Source: an uncultured Lachnospiraceae bacterium (GTDB taxonomy: Bacteria > Bacillota > Clostridia > Lachnospirales > Lachnospiraceae). Taken from it: a stretch of 64,000 bases of DNA. This document shows, one piece after another, positions 20,186-29,862 of this stretch (positions are counted from its first letter, which is position 1; every line of letters starts with the position of its first letter). Where the stretch lies: NCBI GenBank assembly GCA_947626365.1, contig CANQRW010000006.1, positions 1 through 64,000 on the forward strand. The letters are read 5' to 3'. A model generated the notes under the pieces. It did not search any database. It was not told the DNA's origin and worked only from the letters and a program-made list of their open reading frames with translations. Position numbers and translations under genes: made by a program.

Positions 20186-21127
20186 TTAAAACATATTCTT
20201 CTTGGAGAAAATGATTGCCACCACAAGAGTAATCAGCGCCGCGATCCCCAGCACAATCCAGAACCCATAGACGCTTTCGGCAAAGGGCATTCCATGGGCA
20301 TTCACATTCATACCATAGAAACTGGCCACCATGGTAGGAATGGACATCACGATGGTCACCGTCGCCAGGAATTTCATGACGATATTCAGGTTGTTGGAAA
20401 TAACGGAGGCGAAAGCATCCATGGTTCCGCTCAGGATCCCGCTGTATATATTGGCCATCTCGATGGCCTGTTTATTCTCAGTGATAACGTCTTCCAGAAG
20501 CTCCATATCCTCCGGATACTTCTTCACCTTCTCGCTGCGCATCAGCTTCTCCAGCACCATCTCATTGCCCCTCAGGGACGTGGTAAAATACACCAGGCTC
20601 TTCTCCAGCTCCAGAAGCTCGATCAGCTCCTGGTTCTTCTGGGACTGATGAAGCTTGGCCTCCACCTGGTCGCTCTTCTTATCGATCACCCGCAGATACT
20701 GCAGATACTGGGAAGCGTTCCGGTACAGCACCTGAAGGATAAAACGGGTCTTCATATACGTATGAAAATCCTTCACGCGGCCATCCATAAAAGCGTCCAG
20801 AATCGGCGTCTCTTCCAGGCATACGGTGATAATCACCTGGTTTGTCATCACGATGCCAAGAGGAATCGTCACATACCAGTCCTTGCCGCTACGCTCTTCA
20901 ATCGAAGGAATGTCAACCAGCACCAATGTATAGTTATCTTCCACCTCGATACGGGACCGTTCTTCTTCATCCAGAGGAGCCCTCAGGTGGTCCGGGTCAA
21001 TATTATACTGCTCTGCAACAGACAAAATCTCAGTGGCAGTCGGGTCAGTCAATGCAATCCATGCTCCCGCCTCTGCCTCTTCTTTCTGCCGCACCACTCC
21101 GTCCTCGGTCATGAAAATCTGAATCAT
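20186..21127 (-). CDS. CorA family divalent cation transporter
   Basis: C-terminal YGMNV (GMN) motif followed by two TM helices. Confidence 0.93.
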   Translation of the reverse strand: MIQIFMTEDGVVRQKEEAEAGAWIALTDPTATEILSVAEQYNIDPDHLRAPLDEEERSRIEVEDNYTLVLVDIPSIEERSGKDWYVTIPLGIVMTNQVIITVCLEETPILDAFMDGRVKDFHTYMKTRFILQVLYRNASQYLQYLRVIDKKSDQVEAKLHQSQKNQELIELLELEKSLVYFTTSLRGNEMVLEKLMRSEKVKKYPEDMELLEDVITENKQAIEMANIYSGILSGTMDAFASVISNNLNIVMKFLATVTIVMSIPTMVASFYGMNVNAHGMPFAESVYGFWIVLGIAALITLVVAIIFSKKNMF

Positions 21128-21184
21128 GGCTTTCCCTCCTTTCCCGCGATAGTTCCATTATAAATTCCCGGATACGGTTTGTCA

Positions 21185-21241
21185 AATACAAACAAAGCGT
21201 CACCGGCGCTTTGTTTGCATGGTTTGTTTGCATACTGACAT
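21185..21241 (-). repeat. Family A repeat unit with a 13-nt internal duplication (locus c)
   Basis: Reverse complement ATGTCAGTATGCAAACAAACCATGCAAACAAAGCGCCGGTGACGCTTTGTTTGTATT. Confidence 0.85.
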
Positions 21242-21281
21242 AAATAAGGCGGAAGCCGTCCCGCTTCCGCCTGCTCTTCCC

Positions 21282-21836
21282 TCAATTAAGGGCGCTGTCC
21301 ATCAGTTTCAGAAGTTCCAGGGCGCTTCTGAAATACTGCTTCTGATTCTTCTCGGCCCACACTACTTCACCCTGCCAGGTAGAATTCTGTCTGTAGCGGA
21401 CCTTTACAAGAAATGTTCCCACTTCTCCGGCTTTATCATTCAGACGCTTCTCATCCATCTCTGCATTCTCCCCCTCTCGTTCAGCCGGTACCGCTTTCCC
21501 TCGGCTCTTTTTCTTAAACATCCTTGCCTCCGTCGAGCGCTGCGGAAAGTCCCATTTATCATAAAGAGCATCCAGCGACTGAAGCATCTGTACAACCGTT
21601 CTATATTCCACCGGTTCGTCATCATATTGATGCCATATCTTCCCGGTAAAATCCTGCCCATCCAGCCTGTCCACACAGACGCAGAGCAGATTCGGAGCCG
21701 ACATTCCATGTTCTGCGATATTCAAACCCGTCTTCCTTTCTGTCCGGAAACATCCCTGTCCGATTCGCTGCGCAGTCTGGCAGATACGCACCCCCGCAAG
21801 GCTTTCAGCATATCCATACCGCCCTCCTCCGCGCAA
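21282..21836 (-). CDS. Hypothetical protein
   Basis: 184-aa ORF on the prevailing strand; start uncertain (may begin internally). Confidence 0.5.
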   Translation of the reverse strand: MRGGGRYGYAESLAGVRICQTAQRIGQGCFRTERKTGLNIAEHGMSAPNLLCVCVDRLDGQDFTGKIWHQYDDEPVEYRTVVQMLQSLDALYDKWDFPQRSTEARMFKKKSRGKAVPAEREGENAEMDEKRLNDKAGEVGTFLVKVRYRQNSTWQGEVVWAEKNQKQYFRSALELLKLMDSALN

Positions 21837-21898
21837 AAAAAGGATATCTCCTTTGTTTTTCTCATTATAACAAAAGAGATATCCTGCAACGTGTCTCG
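21834..21898 (-). repeat. Family B 57-bp hairpin/T-tract element, copy 1
   Basis: Minus strand ...GGATATCTCTTTTGTTATAATGAGAAAAACAAAGGAGATATCCTTTTTTT. Confidence 0.8.
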
Positions 21899-21937
21899 TA
21901 TAGTCCTATTGTCAAATTTTCTTTCTGTGTTTGTGAT

Positions 21938-23068
21938 CTACTGATTCTGATGCGCCTTCAAATCAATGATTTCCTGACGCAGAGCGGTAATTATGGATTC
22001 GTACTCCTGCTTCTGAGCCTCTAAGGTTTTCTTCAGTTCCTTTACCTCCTGCTCCAGCTCTTCCGTCATATACTTTGCCGTATTGCGGTCCATCTCCAGC
22101 AACGCTTCCGAAAACATACCCAGCACCTCCTTAATATCTCTCCGAAACTCTACCATATCCTGATACATCTCACGGAACTGCGGCGACCAGTTTGACAGCT
22201 CCCAGACACGTCCCACATCATCGAACGCCAGAAAGCCCAGCCATGCCTCCAATTCCGTCTTTATATTCCTATTATGAAGGTTTTTTCGGTATACGTCAAG
22301 CGGGATGTACACATATTTCTGTAATAACGGAAGCTTCAGTCCAGTGTCAAATCTCTGTTCGGAACGGTGAATATATTCCTCAGGATGACGGTGAAACTCT
22401 GCCGTGCTTTCCTCCAGGATCACAATCGTATAGACGTTATGCATCTTCCCATAGATCATCCTGTCATCGCCGTCTCCGCTCCTTCTGGAATACTGACGCA
22501 GGACCAGATCACTGGAGTAACAGGCCGCCCTCTGGCCCGGAAACTTATAAGGATTCTTCTGGATCTCCACATTAGCCAGGGATCCATCGCTCAGTTCTAT
22601 CACAATATCCATGATAATGTAGGGACTGGATACCATGATTCGCCCGCCTTCCAGAGGCAGCACACAACGCACTTTCACATCCTCTCCCAAAATACAGGAA
22701 AGAAAATCGGACAATCGCCTGGGATCTCTTTCCGGATTAAAAATGCGTTTGAAAAACGGATCATAACAGACTGCCAAACCGGACACACCGCAGCAATAAT
22801 TCAGAAACTGCTCCTGGCCGAAGGGCGGCATCTGCTCATACTGCTGACACATCTCCGGATCCTGATGGATCCTCTCCAATATCTCTTCCCTGGGAATCTG
22901 ATCCCCCAGAATGCCTTTGGGCCGTGACTCACCGGCGTTCTTCTTTTGCATACACATAAACATTCCTCCTTTTCCATACTGCTTTCCGCGCAGGCTTGTA
23001 CCGTTTACACTTCCGCCGGCTGCGTATGCAGACATACCGGCTCCGCAACAGTACAATAAACAATACAA
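21938..23068 (-). CDS. PD-(D/E)XK nuclease family transposase-like (Rpn-type) protein
   Basis: DPFFKRIFNPERDPRRLSDFLSCIL; core MDIVIELSDGSLANVEIQ; C-terminal coiled coil. Confidence 0.75.
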   Translation of the reverse strand: MYCLLYCCGAGMSAYAAGGSVNGTSLRGKQYGKGGMFMCMQKKNAGESRPKGILGDQIPREEILERIHQDPEMCQQYEQMPPFGQEQFLNYCCGVSGLAVCYDPFFKRIFNPERDPRRLSDFLSCILGEDVKVRCVLPLEGGRIMVSSPYIIMDIVIELSDGSLANVEIQKNPYKFPGQRAACYSSDLVLRQYSRRSGDGDDRMIYGKMHNVYTIVILEESTAEFHRHPEEYIHRSEQRFDTGLKLPLLQKYVYIPLDVYRKNLHNRNIKTELEAWLGFLAFDDVGRVWELSNWSPQFREMYQDMVEFRRDIKEVLGMFSEALLEMDRNTAKYMTEELEQEVKELKKTLEAQKQEYESIITALRQEIIDLKAHQNQ

Positions 23069-23237
23069 TAAGCACAGACGAACATCATCTTTCGGAATCC
23101 GCCGGAGAACATCCGGTCACGATACCAGAATCTGGCAGGCAAAGACTGCCCGCTGAAGTGCTTTTATTATACTGCCGGCACATGGAAAAGGCAAGGAACA
23201 AAGGATAAAGCTTTTATAAACTCTGTAAAATTTCTAT

Positions 23238-23281
23238 AAAAATAAAAAAACATCACTGGCGTGTTATTTGCATACTGACGT
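23238..23281 (-). repeat. Family A repeat unit (locus d, diverged)
   Basis: Reverse complement ACGTCAGTATGCAAATAACACGCCAGTGATGTTTTTTTATTTTT. Confidence 0.75.
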
Positions 23282-23292
23282 AATATAAATGC

Positions 23293-23319
23293 CGGGCCCG
23301 GAGACTTCCTCCGGACCCG
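23293..23319 (-). terminator. Hairpin at the end of the SipW operon
   Basis: CGGGcCCGGAG-ACTTC-CTCCGGaCCCG immediately downstream of the 23333 stop. Confidence 0.5.
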
Positions 23320-23332
23320 ACTCATCCATACG

Positions 23333-25204
23333 TTATGTCGTTTCTTCTTTCTTCTTCTTTCCTCCGAAAGCCAGCGCGCCAAACACCGCCATCAACGCAA
23401 GCAGCGCGGCAGCCGTCACCATGATGGGAACAATCGGAGTCTCATCTCCGGTCACAGGCGCCAGGAATGCCAGCGGCACATCCTCATCCGGAATCATCGT
23501 CCCCAGCGGCACTTCCGGCTCATCAAAGGACGCCAGCGGCGGCGGGTTGTCGGAAATTATCGTTGAGGTTCCGCTGCCTGGACCTCCGCCCGGATTGCCC
23601 CCGGGACCTCCGCTGGGTACCTGCTGGATCAAAAACTCCCAGTCCACCTTGGTCAGAAGGTCTGCGTAGCGGTAATCCGGAGCTATCACCTCTCCGGTCT
23701 CCTCGCTTCTCTTCACCTGCTCATCCGTCAGACCGATATTCGGGTCGAGGGTCAGTCTCACAAAAATCGTTCCCTCGTCTCCGCGGTAGTAACGTCCCAA
23801 TGGGATCAGATACCTGAGGGTATCATAATCCGGTCTGTCCTGCGCGGCTCCTGTGTAGTTCTGGGCTATACCGGTAGAGGTTCCCTTATAGAGAAGCGTT
23901 CCCTTCATCTCGATTGGCTGGTCCGTCTCCGCGGCCGCTGCCGGCTGGGCGGCAAGCCGTTCGGCCGTATCGTCGTCCAGATAGTAAACTTCCATATAAA
24001 TCTTCTCAAGAAGTTCTCTCTTAAGCTCTTCTATGTCCGGATCGCTGTCCAGCGCTCCCTCCGCCTTCGGCGTAATCCTCATATAGACCGTGTAACTGCG
24101 GGACGCCTCGTTGGAGATCTTCAAAGTGTCCGTGTAGGTCTCACCGGGCACCATATTGGTGAAGCTCATAAACCAGTTGCCCGGATCCAGCTTATCTTCA
24201 CCGTCAACCTCGCGGGTCGGCACGTAGGCCAGTTCTCTGCCCTGCTGCACAATCCACAGCTTCTTCTGACCCGGTATGTCGGAACCATCATAGCCCAGGC
24301 CATCTTTAATGTATCCGGCGATACATTCTGTAATCTCGTCCCACTCCTTATCGTAGGTATATTGCATACCTCCGGCTGTCGCCTGAGTGGTTTTCATAGT
24401 TACGTCGATATCGTAGTTACAGCCGTCATAACCGCCGAGGCCTTCTCCATATTTTGAGGTAACCGAATTCATCGTCACCTGACGATAACCGCCATCCTTT
24501 TCCGCTACATAGTATGTCTCGCTTCCGGTTATGGTAGCCTCCAGGAGCGGGTTCATGGTCACGCTCTCCAGAAGCTTAGGAGACTGGCTCCCTGCCTCGA
24601 TTCTTCCCACAAAATAGAAGGTGAACCAGCCTGCCTCATCCGGCGTCTCTGATTTCAAAAGCCAGTGGCCCTCCGCCTCATCCGGCTTAGCCACAGTCCT
24701 CAGCGGTTCGCCATCAGAATAATGAAGCCGCAAACCTTTGCTTTTAGCGGTACCGGATTCCAAAACATAGACTTCCTCCCCCGCACTGCCGTTAAAATTC
24801 CAGACAGCAGCATATTGTTCCTCGTTATCATCATCCTTGAAGGTGTTATTCAGGGTGCCTGCCGGCACCGTCACATTCTTCTCCACCACTTCGCCGCCTT
24901 CCTCAGGCTGCTCATAGGTAGTGATAACCCTGTCCTCTGTGCGGTACCATTTCTGCCTCATTTTCACCTGAGCTACGATCGGAATGGTGCTGTCGTTAGT
25001 CACCATGATCTCCTTCTGTTCCGTAATCCCAGGCTCCCAGTTCTCCGGCTCTTTGAAATGCTCCGTCAGAAATGTGCTGTATTTCGCGGTCTCATACTCG
25101 TTCTTGGCCACAAGCGTCTGCGACCATGCCGCCCAGGTACCTCCGATCATTGAGAGGGCCAGCAGTGCCGCTGCTCCCGCGATTATAATTTTCTTTTTCC
25201 TCAT
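23333..25204 (-). CDS. SipW-type signal peptide exported protein with LPxTG-like cell-wall anchor
   Basis: N-terminus AALLALSMIGGTWAAWSQT; ENWEPGITEQKEIMVTNDSTIPIVAQVKMRQKW; C-terminal LAPVTGDET + hydrophobic helix + GKKKKEETT. Confidence 0.8.
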   Translation of the reverse strand: MRKKKIIIAGAAALLALSMIGGTWAAWSQTLVAKNEYETAKYSTFLTEHFKEPENWEPGITEQKEIMVTNDSTIPIVAQVKMRQKWYRTEDRVITTYEQPEEGGEVVEKNVTVPAGTLNNTFKDDDNEEQYAAVWNFNGSAGEEVYVLESGTAKSKGLRLHYSDGEPLRTVAKPDEAEGHWLLKSETPDEAGWFTFYFVGRIEAGSQSPKLLESVTMNPLLEATITGSETYYVAEKDGGYRQVTMNSVTSKYGEGLGGYDGCNYDIDVTMKTTQATAGGMQYTYDKEWDEITECIAGYIKDGLGYDGSDIPGQKKLWIVQQGRELAYVPTREVDGEDKLDPGNWFMSFTNMVPGETYTDTLKISNEASRSYTVYMRITPKAEGALDSDPDIEELKRELLEKIYMEVYYLDDDTAERLAAQPAAAAETDQPIEMKGTLLYKGTSTGIAQNYTGAAQDRPDYDTLRYLIPLGRYYRGDEGTIFVRLTLDPNIGLTDEQVKRSEETGEVIAPDYRYADLLTKVDWEFLIQQVPSGGPGGNPGGGPGSGTSTIISDNPPPLASFDEPEVPLGTMIPDEDVPLAFLAPVTGDETPIVPIMVTAAALLALMAVFGALAFGGKKKKEETT

Positions 25205-25269
25205 ATCATTGCTCTCCCTGTGTCAATATGGTCTACAGGCTTCCTGAGGCCCCGGGTTCCCTCAAAACC

Positions 25270-25800
25270 TTAAGCCTCTCCTTCCTTTCCGCTGCCGCCG
25301 TCCTTCCCGCCGGAATCTCCGCCCTTTTTTCTGTCAGGAAGCTGATCCGCCAGAAATCCCAGCGCCAAAATAACCACCATCACGCCGATCACGGCCGGGC
25401 GCCTTCCATAATTCACCAACACTCCCATATAGGGAAGGCTGATTTTCGCGGCGCGGCCCACCACACGGTCATAAGACACCGGATTGGGATCCTCCGTATT
25501 GTTGGCGTCGCCCTGGGTTATGAACTCCCGGCTGATCTCCATCTTCTGGGTCACACGGTGGGTCACCAGGGAATCTTCTCCGGCCTGATAAGTGATGGGA
25601 TCGCCCACATCGATATCCTCAAAAGGCGTTTGTTTGTAATAAATGATGCTGCCCACGTGGTAGGTGGGCTCCATGCTCCCGCTCAGCACCACCACCGGCC
25701 GATAGCCCAGCACCATAGGCGCGGCTATCAGCAGGTAGAAAGCGATGCAGAGATACACCGGCCAGCACAGAATGTTGAGCAGCAGTTTCAGGTATCTCAT
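25270..25800 (-). CDS. sipW: Signal peptidase I of the SipW (ER/archaeal-like) type
   Basis: VVLSGSMEPTYHVGSIIYY (Ser box), DSLVTHRV and FITQGDANNTEDP motifs; N- and C-terminal TM helices. Confidence 0.88.
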   Translation of the reverse strand: MRYLKLLLNILCWPVYLCIAFYLLIAAPMVLGYRPVVVLSGSMEPTYHVGSIIYYKQTPFEDIDVGDPITYQAGEDSLVTHRVTQKMEISREFITQGDANNTEDPNPVSYDRVVGRAAKISLPYMGVLVNYGRRPAVIGVMVVILALGFLADQLPDRKKGGDSGGKDGGSGKEGEA

Positions 25801-25870
25801 CGAAAATACGTCTCCAGTCCAATCATATATTTAGCTGAATATGACCTGTATCGCAGGATTATCCCGTCTC

Positions 25871-27004
25871 TTATTCCTTATTTTTAAGATTGTCTGTGTT
25901 TTCGTCCTCAACAGCTACATTACTAAGGATATCGCCGGCTACACCAATCTTATTAGCAACCGCATCTCCCCATATCGCCCTGACTGCCGCCTCATTTGCC
26001 TGCACCAGATCAGAAGTAACAGTCAGAGTATAGATAGAATCTGCATATCCAGTCTTATCCTCAACAATCTTAGACTCAGACACACGGTACATCTTCTGAT
26101 CATCCGGAACATTTGTATGATTACCATCGGAGTCAGTTTCGGCTACCCAATCAAGAAGTCCCTTTTCATCGGTCCATTCGTCCGTCTTCTTCTTCCAGCC
26201 ATTCTGAAGTTCTCCTTGTTCATTACGTTCAAAAGCAGGCTGACTTTTCTCCTTTGTCACCACATAATATTCCGTATCTTTATACTGTCCGAGATCGATA
26301 TTATTTGCCAACACTAATTCTTTCAGCAAAGGCTCGGTTTCGTGCTTATCCTTATCCTTATCCGGATCCTCATCCTTAGCCGGATCCAGGACACCATTCC
26401 AATACCAATATCCATCACCGCCATAGCTCCATCCAGCATCCCCAGGGGTTTCCACAGTGTTCAATACCTTATAAACCACACTGTCATCACCAGCGGTCAA
26501 ACCATTTTCGTCTCCCGGAATCACTTCACCTTTTTCATCTTTTTCATTTGAATCTTCGAGCTGATACGCTGTAAAACTTCCGCCTTTTCCATCCGCATCA
26601 GGTTCTTCATATTTGCTGAGAATGATATCGTCCTCATCTTTAGTAGTATCAGTAAACTTAGCATAGTCTATATATTTACTATCTCCATCTTGTTTAGTAG
26701 TATCAATCTCTACAAATGGTGTACCAGTTGCATCTGACTTCTTAACCCACTGCTCCTTCATCCTTACCCTTACCAGCACCGGATAATCACCGGTATTCTG
26801 AACCGACACAATTTTATCCCATTTCTGACCGGGCTTCATCTCGTCTGCCGGAGGAGTGAAATCCTCAACCAGAACATTCTGATAATGTCCCGTATCCAAC
26901 GGGTTGTCAATACTCAGGCTCTGATTAAAATACGCGAATGTGCCTCCTACCAGTGCTACTGCCGCAACGCCTGCCACTGCTAAAACTTTTTTGTTGATCT
27001 TCAT
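25871..27004 (-). CDS. SipW-dependent exported protein (TasA/BsaA-like)
   Basis: KKVLAVAGVAAVALVGGTFAYFNQSLSIDNPLDTGHYQNVLVEDFTPP; C-terminal YTLTVTSDLVQANEAAVRAIWG. Confidence 0.8.
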   Translation of the reverse strand: MKINKKVLAVAGVAAVALVGGTFAYFNQSLSIDNPLDTGHYQNVLVEDFTPPADEMKPGQKWDKIVSVQNTGDYPVLVRVRMKEQWVKKSDATGTPFVEIDTTKQDGDSKYIDYAKFTDTTKDEDDIILSKYEEPDADGKGGSFTAYQLEDSNEKDEKGEVIPGDENGLTAGDDSVVYKVLNTVETPGDAGWSYGGDGYWYWNGVLDPAKDEDPDKDKDKHETEPLLKELVLANNIDLGQYKDTEYYVVTKEKSQPAFERNEQGELQNGWKKKTDEWTDEKGLLDWVAETDSDGNHTNVPDDQKMYRVSESKIVEDKTGYADSIYTLTVTSDLVQANEAAVRAIWGDAVANKIGVAGDILSNVAVEDENTDNLKNKE

Positions 27005-27109
27005 AATTTTCCTCTCCTTTCAGCTCTCTTTAGAAATTTTTTCTGTATTATATCTGTGCTTTTAACTTCATCATCCAAGACAGGTGGATGGTATATAAAA
27101 CCTGATTTT

Positions 27110-28153
27110 TTACGGGGCTGCGCTCTCCTCCGCTGTCGTCTCTGCCGGCTCATCGCCGCTCATGGTCTCGCCCTCGCTCTTCAGATCCCAGTTAACACCA
27201 AGCTCTTTCATATGATCAAGATCGATTCCCCAGGACTCGGCTACCGCTTTGTCTGTGGCCTGCACTGTCTGAGCCGTAATAGTCAGCGTGTACTCCGCGT
27301 CACTGTAACCAGCCTTATTCGGATCGGACAGAACCGTTTCCGTCTTCATATAGGTGATCGGAGCCGCTCCTTCCTCTTCCAGTTTCTTGGACATCTCCCG
27401 GGTTGTCAGATATTCACCCGCGCGAGTCGCGTCATTTGAAGTAGCAAACTCAATCCACGCATCTGTGTTGTCGGCACCCGGTTCCTCTTCCTGCGTGCTG
27501 TACCATCTCTTCTCAACGAAATCACCCATATCCACATCTGCAGCCAATGTTACACTGTCAAGGATCTTGGTCGTCTTATCCTGTTTCCCGTCTTCTGTCT
27601 TGCCTGCAAGGACTCTGGTGAAATAGTACCAGCCATCGTTGGAATTATATACCCAGACACCTTCGTCCTCTTGCTCTTCCTCAGCATTTTTTCCTATATG
27701 AAGTTCCTTAATGACCACGGAATCATCTTGAAGTCCTGCACGTCCGTCGTTAGGATCTGCCTGCCGCACACTCTCGAATTTGTTGCGGGCCGTGTTCCCT
27801 ACAAAGGACAGCGACATCGTCCAGGGAACATCCTGGGTCGTATCCAAATCATAAATCACCGTTTGCTTCGGATCCACCTCCGCCTTCCTGGTCCAGGTCT
27901 CCCGGAACTTCACACGAACCACTACCGGCAGGCTTCCGGTGTTCTCTACATGGACATCTTTGTTCACCTTCACGCCGGGTTCCCAGTTCTCGCCTTCCTT
28001 GGGTTTGAACTCCTCCACCAGCTCCGTATCGTAGGTGCCTGTGTGGAACTTATTGGTCGCGCTATCCGTCTGGGTGAAATATGCGAATGTCCCGCCAACT
28101 ACAGCGACACCCAAGATTCCGGCCAATGCGATCACTTTAACTTTGCTCTTCAT
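27110..28153 (-). CDS. SipW-dependent exported protein (TasA/BsaA-like)
   Basis: VKVIALAGILGVAVVGGTFAYFTQTDSATNKFHTGTYDTELVEEF; C-terminal YTLTITAQTVQATDKAVAESWG. Confidence 0.8.
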   Translation of the reverse strand: MKSKVKVIALAGILGVAVVGGTFAYFTQTDSATNKFHTGTYDTELVEEFKPKEGENWEPGVKVNKDVHVENTGSLPVVVRVKFRETWTRKAEVDPKQTVIYDLDTTQDVPWTMSLSFVGNTARNKFESVRQADPNDGRAGLQDDSVVIKELHIGKNAEEEQEDEGVWVYNSNDGWYYFTRVLAGKTEDGKQDKTTKILDSVTLAADVDMGDFVEKRWYSTQEEEPGADNTDAWIEFATSNDATRAGEYLTTREMSKKLEEEGAAPITYMKTETVLSDPNKAGYSDAEYTLTITAQTVQATDKAVAESWGIDLDHMKELGVNWDLKSEGETMSGDEPAETTAEESAAP

Positions 28154-28187
28154 CTTGTTATCCTCCTTCTTTCACTCATCCGTTCAG

Positions 28188-29051
28188 TTAATTTCCGGCA
28201 GAACCGGTGTCGTCGGTTCCGCCTTCATACGACCATACCAGTGCATCGTCCTCGACTGTTACTTTCATACCCCACTCCGCCAAGACGCCGCTCTGGGTAC
28301 TGTCAGGTCCATCCCCCTCCACGGGAACCGCCTGGGCGTCAAATTGCAGAAGATAAATCTTATCACTGTAATTTGCAGAGTGGCGGTCATTGGATACCGG
28401 TTCCAATTTAATGTAGTTAAGAATTGGCTTCGTTCTGGAACCGCCGTAAGTCGAATCTCCTTCTTCTACGTTTTCCGGTTTTGCCTTCAGTACCTTCTTG
28501 TAGTACCGGTAATATCCACCATTCTGCACAATTACCGGGGACCATTCTACTTCAGATGAATCCACATCAGTCCAATTCGTAATCTGTTCTGAAAATGGGG
28601 CAGTCCCTGGTTCTGCTGTAACCTGCGCAGGCACTTTCTCAGACTCTCCACTTCCTCGATTAATTACCATCGTCTTCTCTGTCCAGGCTTTTGTCCAGCC
28701 TTTGATTACCCTCTTCGCCAAAAGCTTATCATTAGTCATTATCGAACCACTTGAATCCTTCCAGGCCTCCTCCGGCGGAACCTTCACACGGAGGAACACA
28801 TCCATATCTCCCGTGTTCTCAAAGGCTACCACTTTCGGCACCGTTTCTCCCGGAAGTACGTTGTTGTCGGGCGTGAAATCCTCCACCATCGCCACGCTTG
28901 TATTGGAGGTCTTCAGGGGATTTGCCAGGCTCAGCGTATCGTTGTAGTAAGCCCAGGTTCCTCCGAACCCTGCCAGCGCCGCGGCGGCGGAAAGCAGGCA
29001 GGCTGCGGCGATCTTCTTATAAGATTTCTTTTCGGATATCTCCTTCATCAC
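28188..29051 (-). CDS. SipW-dependent exported protein (TasA/BsaA-like)
   Basis: LLSAAAALAGFGGTWAYYNDTLSLANPLKTSNTSVAMVEDFTPD; FENTGDMDVFLRVKVPPEEAW. Confidence 0.78.
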   Translation of the reverse strand: MMKEISEKKSYKKIAAACLLSAAAALAGFGGTWAYYNDTLSLANPLKTSNTSVAMVEDFTPDNNVLPGETVPKVVAFENTGDMDVFLRVKVPPEEAWKDSSGSIMTNDKLLAKRVIKGWTKAWTEKTMVINRGSGESEKVPAQVTAEPGTAPFSEQITNWTDVDSSEVEWSPVIVQNGGYYRYYKKVLKAKPENVEEGDSTYGGSRTKPILNYIKLEPVSNDRHSANYSDKIYLLQFDAQAVPVEGDGPDSTQSGVLAEWGMKVTVEDDALVWSYEGGTDDTGSAGN

Positions 29052-29066
29052 AACTGCCTCCTTTCT

Positions 29067-29846
29067 TTATGGCTGTGTAACCGCATCGGTTACATCCGCA
29101 TTCGGGTCTAATGGGACCACTTGTGTCTTACCGGGCTCCGTCCAAGGCTCTGCATCCGGCCAATCCAAGATTTCATCCTTATTCAGCCTATCCTTACCGT
29201 TTGGCAATTTTTCCTTTGCTTTCAGATTCTCCCTGATTACATCGCCCTTGCCAAACAGTTCCTGCACCGCATCCTTACTGACCTGCCATTCATCGCTGGC
29301 CTGGACAATCTCCATGGTGAAATGGATATCATATTTGGCGGATAGATATTTACTTCCTTCCGGATCCGCTTCCATAGTCGCTTTCGTCCATCCCGAACCT
29401 TCGCTCCCCAGGAAATCCGCTTTGTACAGCAGAACAGGTGTTGACTCCTTCGCCTTCAGCACATGCGTATAATAAATCCATCCATCGTCTCCCATTTCCC
29501 AGTCTTTATAAGCTTCACTGTTCCATACCGGAGTCGCTACCCGGTAGGTCTTTCCGTCCGCTGCAGTAAACTGCAGCGGAAGAAGTTCTCCATCCTTAGT
29601 TGTCCACGACTCGCCGTACGAAACCCTCAAGAACACATCCGCATCTTCTGATGTGTTTTTAAAACTGGTCCGTTTTATATTGGCATTGATAGGCTCATCG
29701 AAGGTGCCCTCCACCGGAGGCGTCTTTATGGGATTCTCCAGTGACATATTGTGCAGCACCGTCGCTCCTGTCAGTCCTGCCGCCGCCGATACCACTATCA
29801 GCAGCAGCCCGGGCAACAGTTTCTTCCAAATCTTTTTGTTTGCCAC
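29067..29846 (-). CDS. Diverged SipW-cluster exported protein
   Basis: LLPGLLLIVVSAAAGLTGATVLHNMSLENPIKTPP; SFKNTSEDADVFLRVSYGESW; GTG start at 29846 preceded by AGAAAGGAG. Confidence 0.7.
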   Translation of the reverse strand: MANKKIWKKLLPGLLLIVVSAAAGLTGATVLHNMSLENPIKTPPVEGTFDEPINANIKRTSFKNTSEDADVFLRVSYGESWTTKDGELLPLQFTAADGKTYRVATPVWNSEAYKDWEMGDDGWIYYTHVLKAKESTPVLLYKADFLGSEGSGWTKATMEADPEGSKYLSAKYDIHFTMEIVQASDEWQVSKDAVQELFGKGDVIRENLKAKEKLPNGKDRLNKDEILDWPDAEPWTEPGKTQVVPLDPNADVTDAVTQP

Positions 29847-29862
29847 AAAGATCATCTCCTTT

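Noticed and set aside
21219-21944. Plus-strand ORF ending ..QKKDISFVFLIITKEISCNVSR (similar peptide in 37304..37591)
   Set aside because: Similarity between the two ORFs is explained by the family B hairpin, whose compensatory changes point to structure rather than coding
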